The notes beneath the pieces are model-generated. The model did not search any database. It worked only from the letters and a program-made list of their open reading frames with translations, and was not told where the DNA came from. A program made the position numbers and the translations under genes. Positions 1 through 8,540 of a stretch of DNA of 64,000 nucleotides are shown one piece after another (position 1 is the first letter of the stretch; every line of letters begins with the position of its first letter). The DNA is from Streptomyces flavidovirens DSM 40150 (GTDB lineage: Bacteria; Actinomycetota; Actinomycetes; Streptomycetales; Streptomycetaceae), in the NCBI RefSeq assembly GCF_000429085.1, contig NZ_AUBE01000001.1:62001-126000 (forward strand), read 5' to 3'.

Positions 1-335
1 GGGGCATCGCCCCCGAGCGCATCGTCATCGACCCGGGCCTCGGCTTCGCCAAGCAGGCCGGACACGACCTGGCCCTGGTCGCCCATCTCGCCGAACTGCG
101 CGCCCTCGGCCACCCCCTCCTGGTGGCCGCCTCCCGCAAGAGGTTCCTCGGCCACGTCCTCGCGGCCGACGCCGGGGAGGGAGCCACCCCGCCGCCCGCC
201 CGCGAACGGGACGCCGCCACCGCCGCCGTCTCCGCCATCGCCGCCCATGAGGGCGCCTGGGCGGTGCGCGTCCACGAGGTACGGGCGACCGCCGACGCCG
301 TACGGGTCGCCAGGGCCGTAGAGGGAGCCCTGTGA
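1..335 (+). CDS. folP: dihydropteroate synthase, C-terminal part
   Basis: This is the 3' end of a dihydropteroate synthase gene, whose product joins 7,8-dihydropterin pyrophosphate to p-aminobenzoate in cytosolic folate synthesis. The reading frame is open from base 3. The fragment shows the family's TIM-barrel signature segments RIVIDPGLGFAK near the start and LLVAASRKRFLG in the middle (the SRK substrate loop), then a terminal helix. The 5' part lies outside the window. Its stop overlaps the start of the next gene by four bases (GTGA), so the two are translationally coupled. Its place ahead of folB and folK supports the call. Confidence 0.95.
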   Translation, partial: GIAPERIVIDPGLGFAKQAGHDLALVAHLAELRALGHPLLVAASRKRFLGHVLAADAGEGATPPPARERDAATAAVSAIAAHEGAWAVRVHEVRATADAVRVARAVEGAL

Positions 336-784
336 GCCGCGCGCGCACGGACGTCGAGCAGGTCGAACAGGCCAACACGGCGTTCTACGAAGCCGTGGAA
401 CGCGGCGACTTCGACGAGCTGTCGGTGCTCTGGATGAACGACGAGATCTCCTGCGTCCACCCCGGTTGGCCCGTGCTGTCGGGGCGCGGCGAGGTGCTGC
501 GCTCGTACGCGCTGATCATGGCGAACACGGAGTACATCCAGTTCTTCCTGACCGATGTGAAGGTGACGGTCCTGGGCGACACCGCCCTGGTGGTCTGCAC
601 CGAGAACACCCTCAGCGGCGGCCCGGCCGAGGAGGCGGGCGAACTCGGCCCGCTCGTCGGCCAGCTGATCGTCGCCACCAATGTGTTCCGCCGCACACAG
701 GACGGCTGGAAACTGTGGTCGCACCACGCGTCCCCCGTTCTGACCGAAAACGGTGAGGAAGAGGACGACGAGACACCCGCCTGA
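332..784 (+). CDS. NTF2-like (SnoaL/DUF4440) family protein
   Basis: A 150-residue cone-shaped NTF2-fold protein, seen in the N-terminal helix with EQANTAFYEAVERGDFDEL, the WMNDEISCVHPGWP segment and the closing strands ending in WKLWSHHASPVL. This fold is used by small hydrolases, isomerases and ligand binders; no substrate can be assigned. The GTG start overlaps the folP stop (GTGA), which fixes the start and places it in the folate operon. A gene of this kind between folP and folB is usual in Streptomyces, but I know of no proven folate role. Confidence 0.85.
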   Translation: MSRARTDVEQVEQANTAFYEAVERGDFDELSVLWMNDEISCVHPGWPVLSGRGEVLRSYALIMANTEYIQFFLTDVKVTVLGDTALVVCTENTLSGGPAEEAGELGPLVGQLIVATNVFRRTQDGWKLWSHHASPVLTENGEEEDDETPA

Positions 785-974
785 GTGGGTAGGGGCCTGT
801 GGAAGGTTGGCGTCCGAAGCCCTTGGGTAGGGGCGGCTACCAGCCCCAAGAGCTTGTGTCCATAGCCCCCGTGGGCGCCCGGTGTCAGTGCTCGCAGGTA
901 GATTCGGGTGAGGGTGGCAGGCCGACCGCACTCGGCAGGCGCCCTCGTTCTCTACGACAGCAGGAGTGATTCGC

Positions 975-1334
975 GTGGATCGTGTCGCGCTGCGCGGCCT
1001 CAAGGCCCGCGGGCACCACGGCGTGTTCCCCCGGGAGCGCGAGGAAGGCCAGACCTTCATCGTGGACCTGGTTCTCGGCCTCGACACCCGCCCCGCGGCG
1101 GCCGACGACGACCTGGCGAAGACCGTGCACTACGGCGTCGTGGCGGAGGAGGTCGTGGACGTCGTCCAGGGCGAACCGGTCGACCTGATCGAGACACTCG
1201 CCGAGCGGATCGCCCAGCGGTGCCTCAAGCACGATGGGGTGAAGGAGGTCGAGGTCTGCGTCCACAAGCCGGACGCCCCGATCACGGTCCCCTTCGACGA
1301 CGTGACCATCACCATCACCCGGAGCCGAGTATGA
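975..1334 (+). CDS. folB: dihydroneopterin aldolase
   Basis: The 119-residue product should cleave 7,8-dihydroneopterin to 6-hydroxymethyl-7,8-dihydropterin and glycolaldehyde. It begins MDRVALRGLKARGHHGV, the usual FolB opening, and carries the conserved LVET-type segment as DLIETLAERIAQ and a C-terminal KPDAPI motif. I chose the GTG at 975 over an in-frame GTG at 966 because the ribosome binding site AGGAG (962-966) overlaps the upstream codon but lies eight bases before 975. Its stop overlaps the folK start (ATGA at 1331-1334). Confidence 0.95.
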   Translation: MDRVALRGLKARGHHGVFPREREEGQTFIVDLVLGLDTRPAAADDDLAKTVHYGVVAEEVVDVVQGEPVDLIETLAERIAQRCLKHDGVKEVEVCVHKPDAPITVPFDDVTITITRSRV

Positions 1335-1930
1335 ACCGCACCCAGAGCGACCCGACCGTGCAGCCGGTGCCCGCCTCCGTGGTGGAACAGGTGGACGCCG
1401 CCGACATCACGCTGTCCAACCCGAAATGGGCCGTGATCTCCCTCGGCTCGAATCTGGGCAACCGCCTGGAGACCATCCAGGGCGCGATCGACGCCCTGGA
1501 GGACACGCCGGGCCTGCGGGTCAAGGCCGTCTCTCCGGTGTACGAGACGGAGCCCTGGGGCGTCGACCCCGGCTCCCAGCCGTCGTACTTCAACGCCGTC
1601 GTCGTCGTCAAGACCACCCTGCCGCCGGCCTCCCTGCTGGAGCGCGGCCAGGCCATCGAGGAAGCCTTCGACCGGGTCCGCGAGGAGCGCTGGGGGCCGC
1701 GCACGATCGACGTGGACATCGTGGCCTACGCCGACGTGGTGTCCGAGGACCCGCTCCTCACCCTGCCGCACCCCCGCGCCCACGAGCGCGCCTTCGTGCT
1801 CGCCCCGTGGCACGACGTGGACCCGGAAGCCCAACTGCCGGGCCGCGGCCCCGTCGCGGACCTGCTGACCGGCGTCGGCGCCCACGGCGTACTGGCCCGC
1901 CCCGATCTGGAACTCCGTCTGCCCGAGTAG
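1331..1930 (+). CDS. folK: 2-amino-4-hydroxy-6-hydroxymethyldihydropteridine pyrophosphokinase
   Basis: A 199-residue HPPK that transfers pyrophosphate from ATP to 6-hydroxymethyl-7,8-dihydropterin, making the FolP substrate. Diagnostic segments are SLGSNLGNRLETIQ (about residue 37), SPVYETEPWG and the signature RWGPRTIDVDIV, which contributes Mg-binding aspartates, followed by LPHPRAHERAFVLAPW. About 35 extra N-terminal residues precede the usual start of the fold, a common feature in Streptomyces. The ATG overlaps the folB stop, giving a folP-NTF2-folB-folK unit. Confidence 0.96.
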   Translation: MNRTQSDPTVQPVPASVVEQVDAADITLSNPKWAVISLGSNLGNRLETIQGAIDALEDTPGLRVKAVSPVYETEPWGVDPGSQPSYFNAVVVVKTTLPPASLLERGQAIEEAFDRVREERWGPRTIDVDIVAYADVVSEDPLLTLPHPRAHERAFVLAPWHDVDPEAQLPGRGPVADLLTGVGAHGVLARPDLELRLPE

Positions 1931-1981
1931 TCGTTAGGCTGACGGACGGCATCAACCGGACGAACGATCATGACCGGCTGG

Positions 1982-2021
1982 GACATGAACCGCTGCGACA
2001 TGAACCGCTTGACATGAACCG
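1982..2021 (+). repeat. three short repeats of GACATGAACCG
   Basis: The 11-mer GACATGAACCG occurs at 1982-1992, 1997-2007 and 2011-2021, at spacings of 15 and 14 bases, in the gap between folK and the DUF3180 gene. The copies are exact. They contain in-frame-capable ATGs but no ribosome binding site, so they are more likely slippage products or part of an mRNA leader than coding sequence. Confidence 0.7.
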
Positions 2022-2039
2022 ATGTGAGGGGCGCTCTCG

Positions 2040-2522
2040 GTGAAGCAACTTCGGCTCGGCGTACTGGCCGGTCTCTTCGCCGTGGCGGGCGTCCTGTCCT
2101 GGGGCGGGGCCCGCCTCTGGGACACCGTCGGCACGCTGCCGAGCGTGCCGCTCGCGGCGCCCGTCGTACTGGCCGTGATCGCCGTCGTGCTCCTCGCGAC
2201 CGCGCTGTCGATCCGCTCCCGGCTGCGCGCCCAGCGCGAGCGGCGGCCGGGCGCCAAGGGCGTGGAGCCGCTGATGGCGGCCCGCGCGGTGGTATTCGGC
2301 CAGGCGAGCGCTCTCGTGGCGTCGCTGGTCTGCGGGATGTACGGCGGCGTGGGCGTCTACCTGCTGATGAACAGCCTCGACGTCCCGGCCCGCCGGGATC
2401 AGGCCATTTACGCGGGCCTGGCCGTCCTGGCGGGCGCGGGCGTCGTCGCGGCGGCGTTCTTCCTGGAACGGGTCTGCAAGCTCCCGGACGACGAGGAAAC
2501 CGGCGCGGCTCCCACCGTCTGA
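2040..2522 (+). CDS. DUF3180 membrane protein
   Basis: A 160-residue membrane protein of the DUF3180 family, which regularly follows folK in actinobacteria; its function is unknown. Four hydrophobic segments can be seen, at about residues 5-25, 37-57, 80-105 and 122-142. The stretch between helices 2 and 3 is rich in Arg (RSRLRAQRERR), suggesting a cytoplasmic loop. The GTG start at 2040 is preceded by a purine-rich GAGGGG. It is separated from folK by 109 bases holding the GACATGAACCG repeats, so it may be cotranscribed. Confidence 0.85.
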   Translation: MKQLRLGVLAGLFAVAGVLSWGGARLWDTVGTLPSVPLAAPVVLAVIAVVLLATALSIRSRLRAQRERRPGAKGVEPLMAARAVVFGQASALVASLVCGMYGGVGVYLLMNSLDVPARRDQAIYAGLAVLAGAGVVAAAFFLERVCKLPDDEETGAAPTV

Positions 2523-2572
2523 GCCGTGTGAGCCTCCAGCCGTCTGAGCCGTCTCGCGAGAAGACGAGGCGA

Positions 2573-3178
2573 TCAGCGAGCCATGATCAGGCTCATCGCC
2601 TCGTTGCGCGTCGCCACGTCGCGGAGCTGCCCGCGCACCGCCGAGGTGAGGGTCTTCGCGCCCGGCTTGCGGATGCCACGCATCGACATGCACATGTGCT
2701 CGCACTCGATGACCACGATCACACCGCGCGGCTCCAGGATCTCCATCAGGGAGTCGGCGACCTGCGTGGTGAGCCGCTCCTGCACCTGCGGGCGGCGGGC
2801 GAAGACGTCGACCAGCCGCGCCAGCTTCGACAGGCCGGTGATCTTCCCGCTGGTCGCCGGGATGTAGCCGACGTGGGCGACACCGCGGAACGGAACCAGG
2901 TGATGTTCACAGGTGCTGAAGACCTCGATGTCCTTGACCAGGATCATCTCGTCGTGGCCGAGGTCGAACGTCGTCGTCAGCACGTCCTCGGGCTGCTGCC
3001 ACAGCCCTGCGAATATCTCCCTGTACGCCCGCGCCACGCGCCCCGGCGTCGCCCGCAGTCCCTCTCGGTCGGGGTCCTCTCCGATCGAGATGAGAAGCTC
3101 GCGTACGGCGTTCTCGGCCCGCTTCTCGTCGAACTCGCCGATGGTGCCCTCGCCGTCCAACGTCACCGGGTCGGTCAT
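2573..3178 (-). CDS. folE: GTP cyclohydrolase I
   Basis: A 201-residue enzyme that opens GTP to 7,8-dihydroneopterin triphosphate, the first step toward folate. The zinc site is visible as Cys and His in [10 protein letters not shown], with the second Cys in [13 protein letters not shown]; the [22 protein letters not shown] segment is the conserved core helix. Length is typical. The gene faces folP-folB-folK tail to tail, and lies downstream of ftsH on the same strand, beyond a strong hairpin at 3243-3282. The folate genes are thus split over two transcription units. Confidence 0.97.
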   Translation of the reverse strand: MTDPVTLDGEGTIGEFDEKRAENAVRELLISIGEDPDREGLRATPGRVARAYREIFAGLWQQPEDVLTTTFDLGHDEMILVKDIEVFSTCEHHLVPFRGVAHVGYIPATSGKITGLSKLARLVDVFARRPQVQERLTTQVADSLMEILEPRGVIVVIECEHMCMSMRGIRKPGAKTLTSAVRGQLRDVATRNEAMSLIMAR

Positions 3179-3242
3179 CTGTGCCTCGTTCCTGTGCTCT
3201 CACATGCCGCAATCGGGCGGTCTTAGAAATGCCGCGCCGAAA

Positions 3243-3282
3243 ACGCCGCGTCCCCCAGGCTAAAACCTGGGGGACGCGGCGT
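3243..3282 (-). terminator. perfect 17-bp hairpin between ftsH and folE
   Basis: Bases 3243-3259 and 3266-3282 are perfectly complementary over 17 bp with a six-base loop (CTAAAA). No T run follows on either strand, so it would be an actinobacterial I-shaped terminator or a processing/attenuation hairpin between ftsH and folE on the minus strand. Confidence 0.75.
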
Positions 3283-3311
3283 ACATTCCGGGCCCCGTGG
3301 GACCCGGATGA

Positions 3312-5345
3312 TCAGCTCTCGGGGCGCTCCTCCGGGACCGCCTCAGTGGCCGGGTGGTCCACCGGGCCGGCCGTCACCGCGGGAGTCACACCGTTGGCAG
3401 TGGCGCCATTGGTGAGGGAGAGCTCCTTCGGGGAGAGCACCGGCGGCCGTGTGGACGGCATGCGGCGGGAAGAACCGGTCCACGCGGGGCGGGCCGGGCG
3501 CTTCACGATCGGGCTGAAGATCTCGGCGATCTCCTCCTTGTTCAGCGTCTCCTTCTCCAGGAGGGCCAGAACCAGGTTGTCGAGAACGTCGCGGTTCTCG
3601 ACGAGGATCTCCCACGCCTCGTTGTGCGCGGTCTCGATGAGCTTCTTGACCTCTTCGTCGACCAGCGCGGCGACCTCTTCCGAGTAGTCGCGCTGGTGAC
3701 CCATGTCACGCCCGAGGAACGGCTCGGAGCCGTCCTGGCCGAACTTGATCGCGCCGAGGCGCTCGGTCATGCCGTACTGCGTGACCATCGCGCGGGCCGT
3801 GGCGGTGGCCTTCTCGATGTCGTTCGAAGCGCCCGTGGTCGGGTCGTGGAACACCAGTTCCTCGGCCGCACGGCCGCCCATCATGTAGGCGAGCTGGTCC
3901 AGCATCTCGTTGCGCGTGGTCGAGTACTTGTCCTCGTCCGGGAGCACCATCGTGTAACCGAGGGCACGCCCGCGGGACAGGATGGTGACCTTGTGCACCG
4001 GGTCGCTGTTCGGGGAAGCCGCCGCGACCAGGGCGTGTCCGCCCTCGTGGTACGCGGTGATCTTCTTTTCCTTCTCGCTCATGATCCGGGTCCGCTTCTG
4101 CGGTCCGGCCACGACGCGGTCGATCGCCTCGTCCAGCGCGTGGTTGTCGACCAGCTTCTTGTCCGTACGGGCGGTCAGCAGCGCCGCCTCGTTCAGCACG
4201 TTCGCCAGGTCGGCGCCGGTGAAGCCGGGGGTACGACGGGCGACGGCCCGAAGGTCGACTTCCGGCGTGACCGGCTTGCCCTTCGCGTGCACCTTGAGGA
4301 TCTCGAGGCGGCCCATGAGGTCCGGACGGTCGACCGCGATCTGCCGGTCGAAACGGCCCGGGCGCAGCAGCGCCGGGTCGAGGATGTCCGGCCGGTTGGT
4401 GGCGGCGATCAGGATGACGCCGCCCTTCACGTCGAAGCCATCCATCTCGACGAGCAACTGGTTCAGCGTCTGCTCGCGCTCGTCGTGACCGCCGCCCATG
4501 CCGGCGCCGCGGTGGCGGCCGACGGCGTCGATCTCGTCGACGAAGACGATCGCCGGAGCGTTCGCCTTGGCCTGCTCGAAGAGGTCACGCACTCGGGAGG
4601 CACCGACACCGACGAACATCTCGACGAAGTCGGAACCGGAGATCGAGTAGAACGGGACACCGGCCTCACCTGCGACGGCACGCGCGAGCAGCGTCTTGCC
4701 CGTACCGGGCGGGCCGTACAGCAGGACACCCTTGGGGATCTTGGCGCCGACGGCCTGGAACTTCGCCGGCTCCTGGAGGAACTCCTTGATCTCGTGGAGC
4801 TCCTCGACCGCCTCGTCGGCGCCCGCCACGTCGGCGAACGTCGTCTTGGGGGTGTCCTTGGTGATGAGCTTGGCCTTGGATTTCCCGAACTGCATGACCC
4901 GGGAGCCGCCGCCCTGCATCTGATTCATCAGGAACAGGAAGACGACCACGATCAGGACGAAGGGGAGCAGGGAAAGCAGGATCCCGACGAACGGATTCTG
5001 CTTGGAGGGGGAGACCGTGTAGCCCTTGTCGATGTCCCCGCTGTCGAACTTCGACTGCAGCTTGTTGGCGAGCGCGACGCCCTGGTCGCCGATGTAGCTC
5101 GCCTGGATCTTGCTGCTGTCCTTGACCTTCTGGCCGTCCCTGAGCTCGACCTTGATGACTTGCTCGTCACCGGTCGTCAGCTTGGCCTGCTTGACCTGGT
5201 TCTTGTCGATCGCCTGGACGACCTCGGCAGTGTCCACCGTCTTGTAGCCGCCGGACGAGCCGACAACCTGCATCAACACGACCACGGCGAGGACGGCCAG
5301 CACGATCCACATGACCGGCCCACGGAAGTATCGCTTCACGTCCAT
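3312..5345 (-). CDS. ftsH: ATP-dependent zinc metalloprotease FtsH
   Basis: A 677-residue membrane-anchored AAA protease that degrades unassembled or regulatory proteins. Order: first transmembrane helix at residues 12-27, an extracytoplasmic domain to about 115, second transmembrane helix about 118-138, AAA domain with Walker A GPPGTGKT and Walker [12 protein letters not shown] region with RPGRFDRQ, then the zinc site HEGGH in the peptidase domain. The tail beyond about residue 620 is a low-complexity actinobacterial extension. It sits downstream of hpt and upstream of folE. The start codon has an unusual leader (see 5346-5377). Confidence 0.97.
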   Translation of the reverse strand: MDVKRYFRGPVMWIVLAVLAVVVLMQVVGSSGGYKTVDTAEVVQAIDKNQVKQAKLTTGDEQVIKVELRDGQKVKDSSKIQASYIGDQGVALANKLQSKFDSGDIDKGYTVSPSKQNPFVGILLSLLPFVLIVVVFLFLMNQMQGGGSRVMQFGKSKAKLITKDTPKTTFADVAGADEAVEELHEIKEFLQEPAKFQAVGAKIPKGVLLYGPPGTGKTLLARAVAGEAGVPFYSISGSDFVEMFVGVGASRVRDLFEQAKANAPAIVFVDEIDAVGRHRGAGMGGGHDEREQTLNQLLVEMDGFDVKGGVILIAATNRPDILDPALLRPGRFDRQIAVDRPDLMGRLEILKVHAKGKPVTPEVDLRAVARRTPGFTGADLANVLNEAALLTARTDKKLVDNHALDEAIDRVVAGPQKRTRIMSEKEKKITAYHEGGHALVAAASPNSDPVHKVTILSRGRALGYTMVLPDEDKYSTTRNEMLDQLAYMMGGRAAEELVFHDPTTGASNDIEKATATARAMVTQYGMTERLGAIKFGQDGSEPFLGRDMGHQRDYSEEVAALVDEEVKKLIETAHNEAWEILVENRDVLDNLVLALLEKETLNKEEIAEIFSPIVKRPARPAWTGSSRRMPSTRPPVLSPKELSLTNGATANGVTPAVTAGPVDHPATEAVPEERPES

Positions 5346-5377
5346 CCATACGGGGCGGTAGTCGCCCCGTCCCTCCT
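5346..5377 (-). promoter_or_regulatory. ftsH leader: SD separated from ATG by a hairpin
   Basis: Upstream of the ftsH ATG (5345) the only good Shine-Dalgarno, AGGAGG, lies at 5377-5372, some 26 bases away. Between them is an exact 8-bp hairpin with arms at 5363-5370 and 5350-5357 and a five-base loop. If folded, the hairpin brings the Shine-Dalgarno to within about five bases of the ATG. This is a possible structure-dependent translation start. Confidence 0.5.
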
Positions 5378-5536
5378 GCCCGTAGGTAAATGCTGCTGTT
5401 TAAAAAGACTGTTCTTCGGACGGTACCCCAGCATTGTCCCCCGCGACTGCCGGGGACGGCTGACGAACCTGCCTTCCCATGCTCCAACGGCGGGGCGGGG
5501 GTGGAGGTTCCCGGTGGGTTCCCGGCAGGTTACGGC

Positions 5537-6100
5537 TCAGCCGCCGTAGACGTGCGGGGCGAGAGTGCCGACGAAAGGCAGGTTCCGGTACTTCTCGGCA
5601 TAGTCCAGGCCGTAACCGACGACAAACTCGTTCGGAATGTCGAAACCGACCCACTTCACGTCGAGCTGAACCTTCGCCGCCTCCGGCTTGCGCAGCAGCG
5701 TGCAGACGTTCAGCGACGCGGGCTCACGCGATCCGAGGTTCGACAGCAGCCAGGAAAGCGTCAGACCCGAGTCGATGATGTCCTCGACGATCAGGACGTG
5801 CTTGCCCTTGATGTCGGTGTCGAGATCCTTGAGGATGCGGACCACGCCGGAGGACTGGGTGCCCGCGCCGTACGACGAGACCGCCATCCAGTCCATCGTG
5901 ACGGGGGTGGAGAGCGCGCGCGCCAGGTCCGCCATCACCATGACGGCGCCCTTGAGGACACCCACGATGAGCAGGTCCTTGCCCGCGTACTCCGCATCGA
6001 TCTTCGCGGCCAGCTCGGCCAGCTTCGCGTCGATTTCTTCCTTGGTGATGAGCACCGACTTGAGGTCGGTGCCCATGTCCTTCTCGTTCACCGGGGTCAC
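5537..6100 (-). CDS. hpt: hypoxanthine phosphoribosyltransferase
   Basis: A 187-residue purine salvage enzyme that converts hypoxanthine or guanine plus PRPP to IMP or GMP. The PRPP-binding signature is [14 protein letters not shown], and the flexible loop with [10 protein letters not shown] precedes it; EYRN-type C-terminal residues appear as [14 protein letters not shown]. Length is typical. The GTG at 6100 is used; an internal ATG at residue 9 (MGTDLKS) is a possible alternative. It follows tilS by 20 bases and precedes ftsH, an arrangement shared widely by Gram-positive bacteria. Confidence 0.96.
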   Translation of the reverse strand: MTPVNEKDMGTDLKSVLITKEEIDAKLAELAAKIDAEYAGKDLLIVGVLKGAVMVMADLARALSTPVTMDWMAVSSYGAGTQSSGVVRILKDLDTDIKGKHVLIVEDIIDSGLTLSWLLSNLGSREPASLNVCTLLRKPEAAKVQLDVKWVGFDIPNEFVVGYGLDYAEKYRNLPFVGTLAPHVYGG

Positions 6101-6120
6101 TTTCGTAGTGCTTCAGCGCA

Positions 6121-7158
6121 TCAGCCCTGCCGGATGACCAGTCTGCCACCCTGCCGCTGCGCCTCCACCCGGCCGGGGAGGTTGATGACCCCCTGCCCGC
6201 GCCAGCCGGTGATCAGCCGGTCGAGCTCTTCGATGTGCCGCGCGAAGAGCGATCCGGGCGGTGAGCCCGCCGAGATGGCCGCCCGGCGCAGAACGCGGCG
6301 GCGTACGGCCGGGGGCAGGGCGTAGAGCTTGGCGCACTCCAGCCGGCCGGCTTCGTCCCGTACGGACGCGTCCGCCTCGGCGGCCCAGTCGTCGAGGGCG
6401 TCGGCGTCGTCGCGCGAGAGCTGCGCGGTCCGGGCCAGGGCCCCGACGACTCCCTTGCCGAGCGCCTTCTCCAGGGCCGGCAGGCCGTCGTGGCGCAGCC
6501 GCGAGCGGGTGTACGCGGGGTCGGTGTTGTGCGGGTCGTCCCAGACGGGCAGCGACTGCACCATGCAGGCCTTGCGGGCGGTCTGCCGGTCGAGCTGGAG
6601 GAACGGCCTGCGGTAGCGCCCCGCGCCGGTCACGGCGGCCATGCCGGACAGCGAGCGGATGCCGGAGCCGCGGGCGAGGCCGAGGAGGACCGTCTCCGCC
6701 TGGTCGTCGCGCGTATGGCCGAGCAGGACGGCGGCGGCGCCGTGGCGCTCGGCGGCGGCGTCCAGCGCGGCGTAGCGGGCGTCACGGGCGGCTGCTTCGG
6801 GGCCGCCGTCACGGCCGACGGTCACCGCGACGGCCTCGACGGGGTCGAGGCGCAGCGCGGTGAGGCGGTTGACGACCTCGGCGGCCCGCGTGTCGGAGCC
6901 CTCCTGGAGGCCGTGGTCGACCGTGACGCCGCCGGCCCGGATGCCGAGCTTGGGCGCCTCGAAGGCGAGGGCGGAGGCGAGTGCCATGGAGTCGGCGCCG
7001 CCGGAGCACGCCACCAGCACCAGCGGTGGCGGCGGCTCGTGGGAGGCCGCACCTTCCACGGTGCTCGCGGTGGTGGGCGGGGTGATGTCGTTGAGTACGT
7101 CGTGGAGTACGCGGCGGACCGCCAGGCGTATCGCTGCGACCGCAGGATGGGGACCCAT
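6121..7158 (-). CDS. tilS: tRNA(Ile)-lysidine synthetase
   Basis: A 345-residue N-type ATP pyrophosphatase that modifies the wobble cytidine of tRNA-Ile(CAU) to lysidine. The PP-loop is [12 protein letters not shown] (about residues 41-52), with the partner motif [19 protein letters not shown] and the PFL/R region [15 protein letters not shown]-terminal substrate-binding section is short, as usual in actinobacteria. I set the start at the ATG at 7158 because AAGGG lies seven bases upstream and the fold begins just after. It is probably cotranscribed with hpt. Confidence 0.95.
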   Translation of the reverse strand: MGPHPAVAAIRLAVRRVLHDVLNDITPPTTASTVEGAASHEPPPPLVLVACSGGADSMALASALAFEAPKLGIRAGGVTVDHGLQEGSDTRAAEVVNRLTALRLDPVEAVAVTVGRDGGPEAAARDARYAALDAAAERHGAAAVLLGHTRDDQAETVLLGLARGSGIRSLSGMAAVTGAGRYRRPFLQLDRQTARKACMVQSLPVWDDPHNTDPAYTRSRLRHDGLPALEKALGKGVVGALARTAQLSRDDADALDDWAAEADASVRDEAGRLECAKLYALPPAVRRRVLRRAAISAGSPPGSLFARHIEELDRLITGWRGQGVINLPGRVEAQRQGGRLVIRQG

Positions 7159-7336
7159 GTCCGGTGCCCTTCGGTGAAGTTGGGAGTGCCTCGGGAGAAG
7201 AAGCCAGTCACGCAGAGTGCGTCGATGGTGACAGAGACGGGCCATTCCCCGAGCATTGCACGCCTACCCAGCGCTCACGGTCCCTCGGATGGGTGATTGA
7301 AGGGGCGTTCTCCTGCCGTCGGCCGCACCCGGATCA

Positions 7337-8464
7337 CTACTCCGCCTTACGGTGCACCCGCGCGACCCAGTCCGCCGGTTTGGCGATCTCCGCCTTGGTG
7401 GGGAGGGTGTTCGGGGAGGTCCATACCCGGTTGAAGCCGTCCATTCCGACCTCCTGCACCACAGCCCGTACAAAACGCTCACCGTCACGGTACTGCCGGA
7501 GCTTGGCGTCCAGGCCGAGCAGCTTGCGCAGGGCCAGGTCCAGGCGGCCGGCGCCGCGGGCCCTGCGCTGCTGGAACTTCTCGCGGATCTCGGCGACGGA
7601 CGGCACCACCTCGGGTCCCACCCCGTCCATCACGAAGTCGGCGTGGCCTTCGAGCAGCGACATGACGGCGGTCAGGCGGCCCAGGATCTCGCGCTGGGCG
7701 GGGGTCTGGACGATCTCGACGAGGCTGCGGCCGCCGTCCTCGCCCGCCTCGCCCTCGGGACGGCCGCCGGCCAGCGACTGGGCCGCCTCGCGCAGTCGCT
7801 CCAGAACGGTCATCGGGTCGACCTCGGTCTCGGCGAGGAACGACTGGATTTCGCCCTCCAGGTGGTCGCGCAGCCAGGGCACGGCCGTGAACTGGGTGCG
7901 GTGGGTCTCCTCGTGCAGGCAGACCCAGAGCCGGAAGTCGTGCGGGTCCACTTCGAGCTCCCGCTCGACGTGGACGACGTTCGGGGCGACGAGCAGCAGG
8001 CGGCCGCCGCCGGTCCCGGCGGGGAGATCGCGGGAGGGCGGGGCGAAGGTCTCGTACTGCCCGAGGACGCGCGAGGCGAGGAAGGACAGCAGCATGCCGA
8101 CCTCGACGCCGGTCACCTTGCCGCCGACCGCGCCGAGCACGGCGCCGCCGGGTCCGGAGCCCCGCCGTTCCTCCATCTTGTCGAGGAGGGGCCGCAGGAC
8201 CTCCCTGAATCCGGCGACGTTCGCCCGGATCCAGCCGGCCCGGTCGACGACGAGGACCGGGGTGTCCTGTGGCTCGTGTCCCTCGGGGATCATCCGCGTG
8301 AAGCCGCGGACGTGCTCCTCCGAGGCCTTGGCGTGCCGTCGGAGCTCGGCGACGACGGCGCGCGCCTCGTCCCGGCTCACGTCGGGACCCGGCCTCACCA
8401 GTCGGGTCGCGGTCGCCACCGCGAGGTTCCAGTCGACCATCTCCGCACCACCGATGCTCGTCAT
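7337..8464 (-). CDS. zinc-dependent metalloprotease-like protein (DUF2342)
   Basis: A 375-residue member of the DUF2342 family, annotated as zinc-dependent metalloprotease or 'coenzyme F420 biosynthesis associated'. The presumed zinc motif HEETH sits in VCLHEETHRTQF (about residue 205), with downstream acidic residues in the segment with LLEGHADFVMDGVG. No signal peptide is visible, so it is likely cytoplasmic. The ATG at 8464 lacks a clear ribosome binding site and has TACGGT about six bases upstream, so a leaderless message is possible. It lies between dacB and tilS, its usual place; the substrate is unknown. Confidence 0.85.
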   Translation of the reverse strand: MTSIGGAEMVDWNLAVATATRLVRPGPDVSRDEARAVVAELRRHAKASEEHVRGFTRMIPEGHEPQDTPVLVVDRAGWIRANVAGFREVLRPLLDKMEERRGSGPGGAVLGAVGGKVTGVEVGMLLSFLASRVLGQYETFAPPSRDLPAGTGGGRLLLVAPNVVHVERELEVDPHDFRLWVCLHEETHRTQFTAVPWLRDHLEGEIQSFLAETEVDPMTVLERLREAAQSLAGGRPEGEAGEDGGRSLVEIVQTPAQREILGRLTAVMSLLEGHADFVMDGVGPEVVPSVAEIREKFQQRRARGAGRLDLALRKLLGLDAKLRQYRDGERFVRAVVQEVGMDGFNRVWTSPNTLPTKAEIAKPADWVARVHRKAE

Positions 8465-8540
8465 GCGTCAACCGTACGTTGTCGGGCCGGGCCGCGGTGA
8501 GGTGTTGTCCGCCACCTGTGCCCCTGAACTTCCTCAGGGT

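Noticed and set aside
1931-2039. Short ATG-starting peptides in the GACATGAACCG repeats
   Set aside because: No ribosome binding site precedes them and the frames are not conserved among the copies.
3354-5549. 731-codon open frame on the plus strand opposite ftsH
   Set aside because: It mirrors the FtsH codons on the other strand and encodes a low-complexity product; FtsH motifs are unambiguous.
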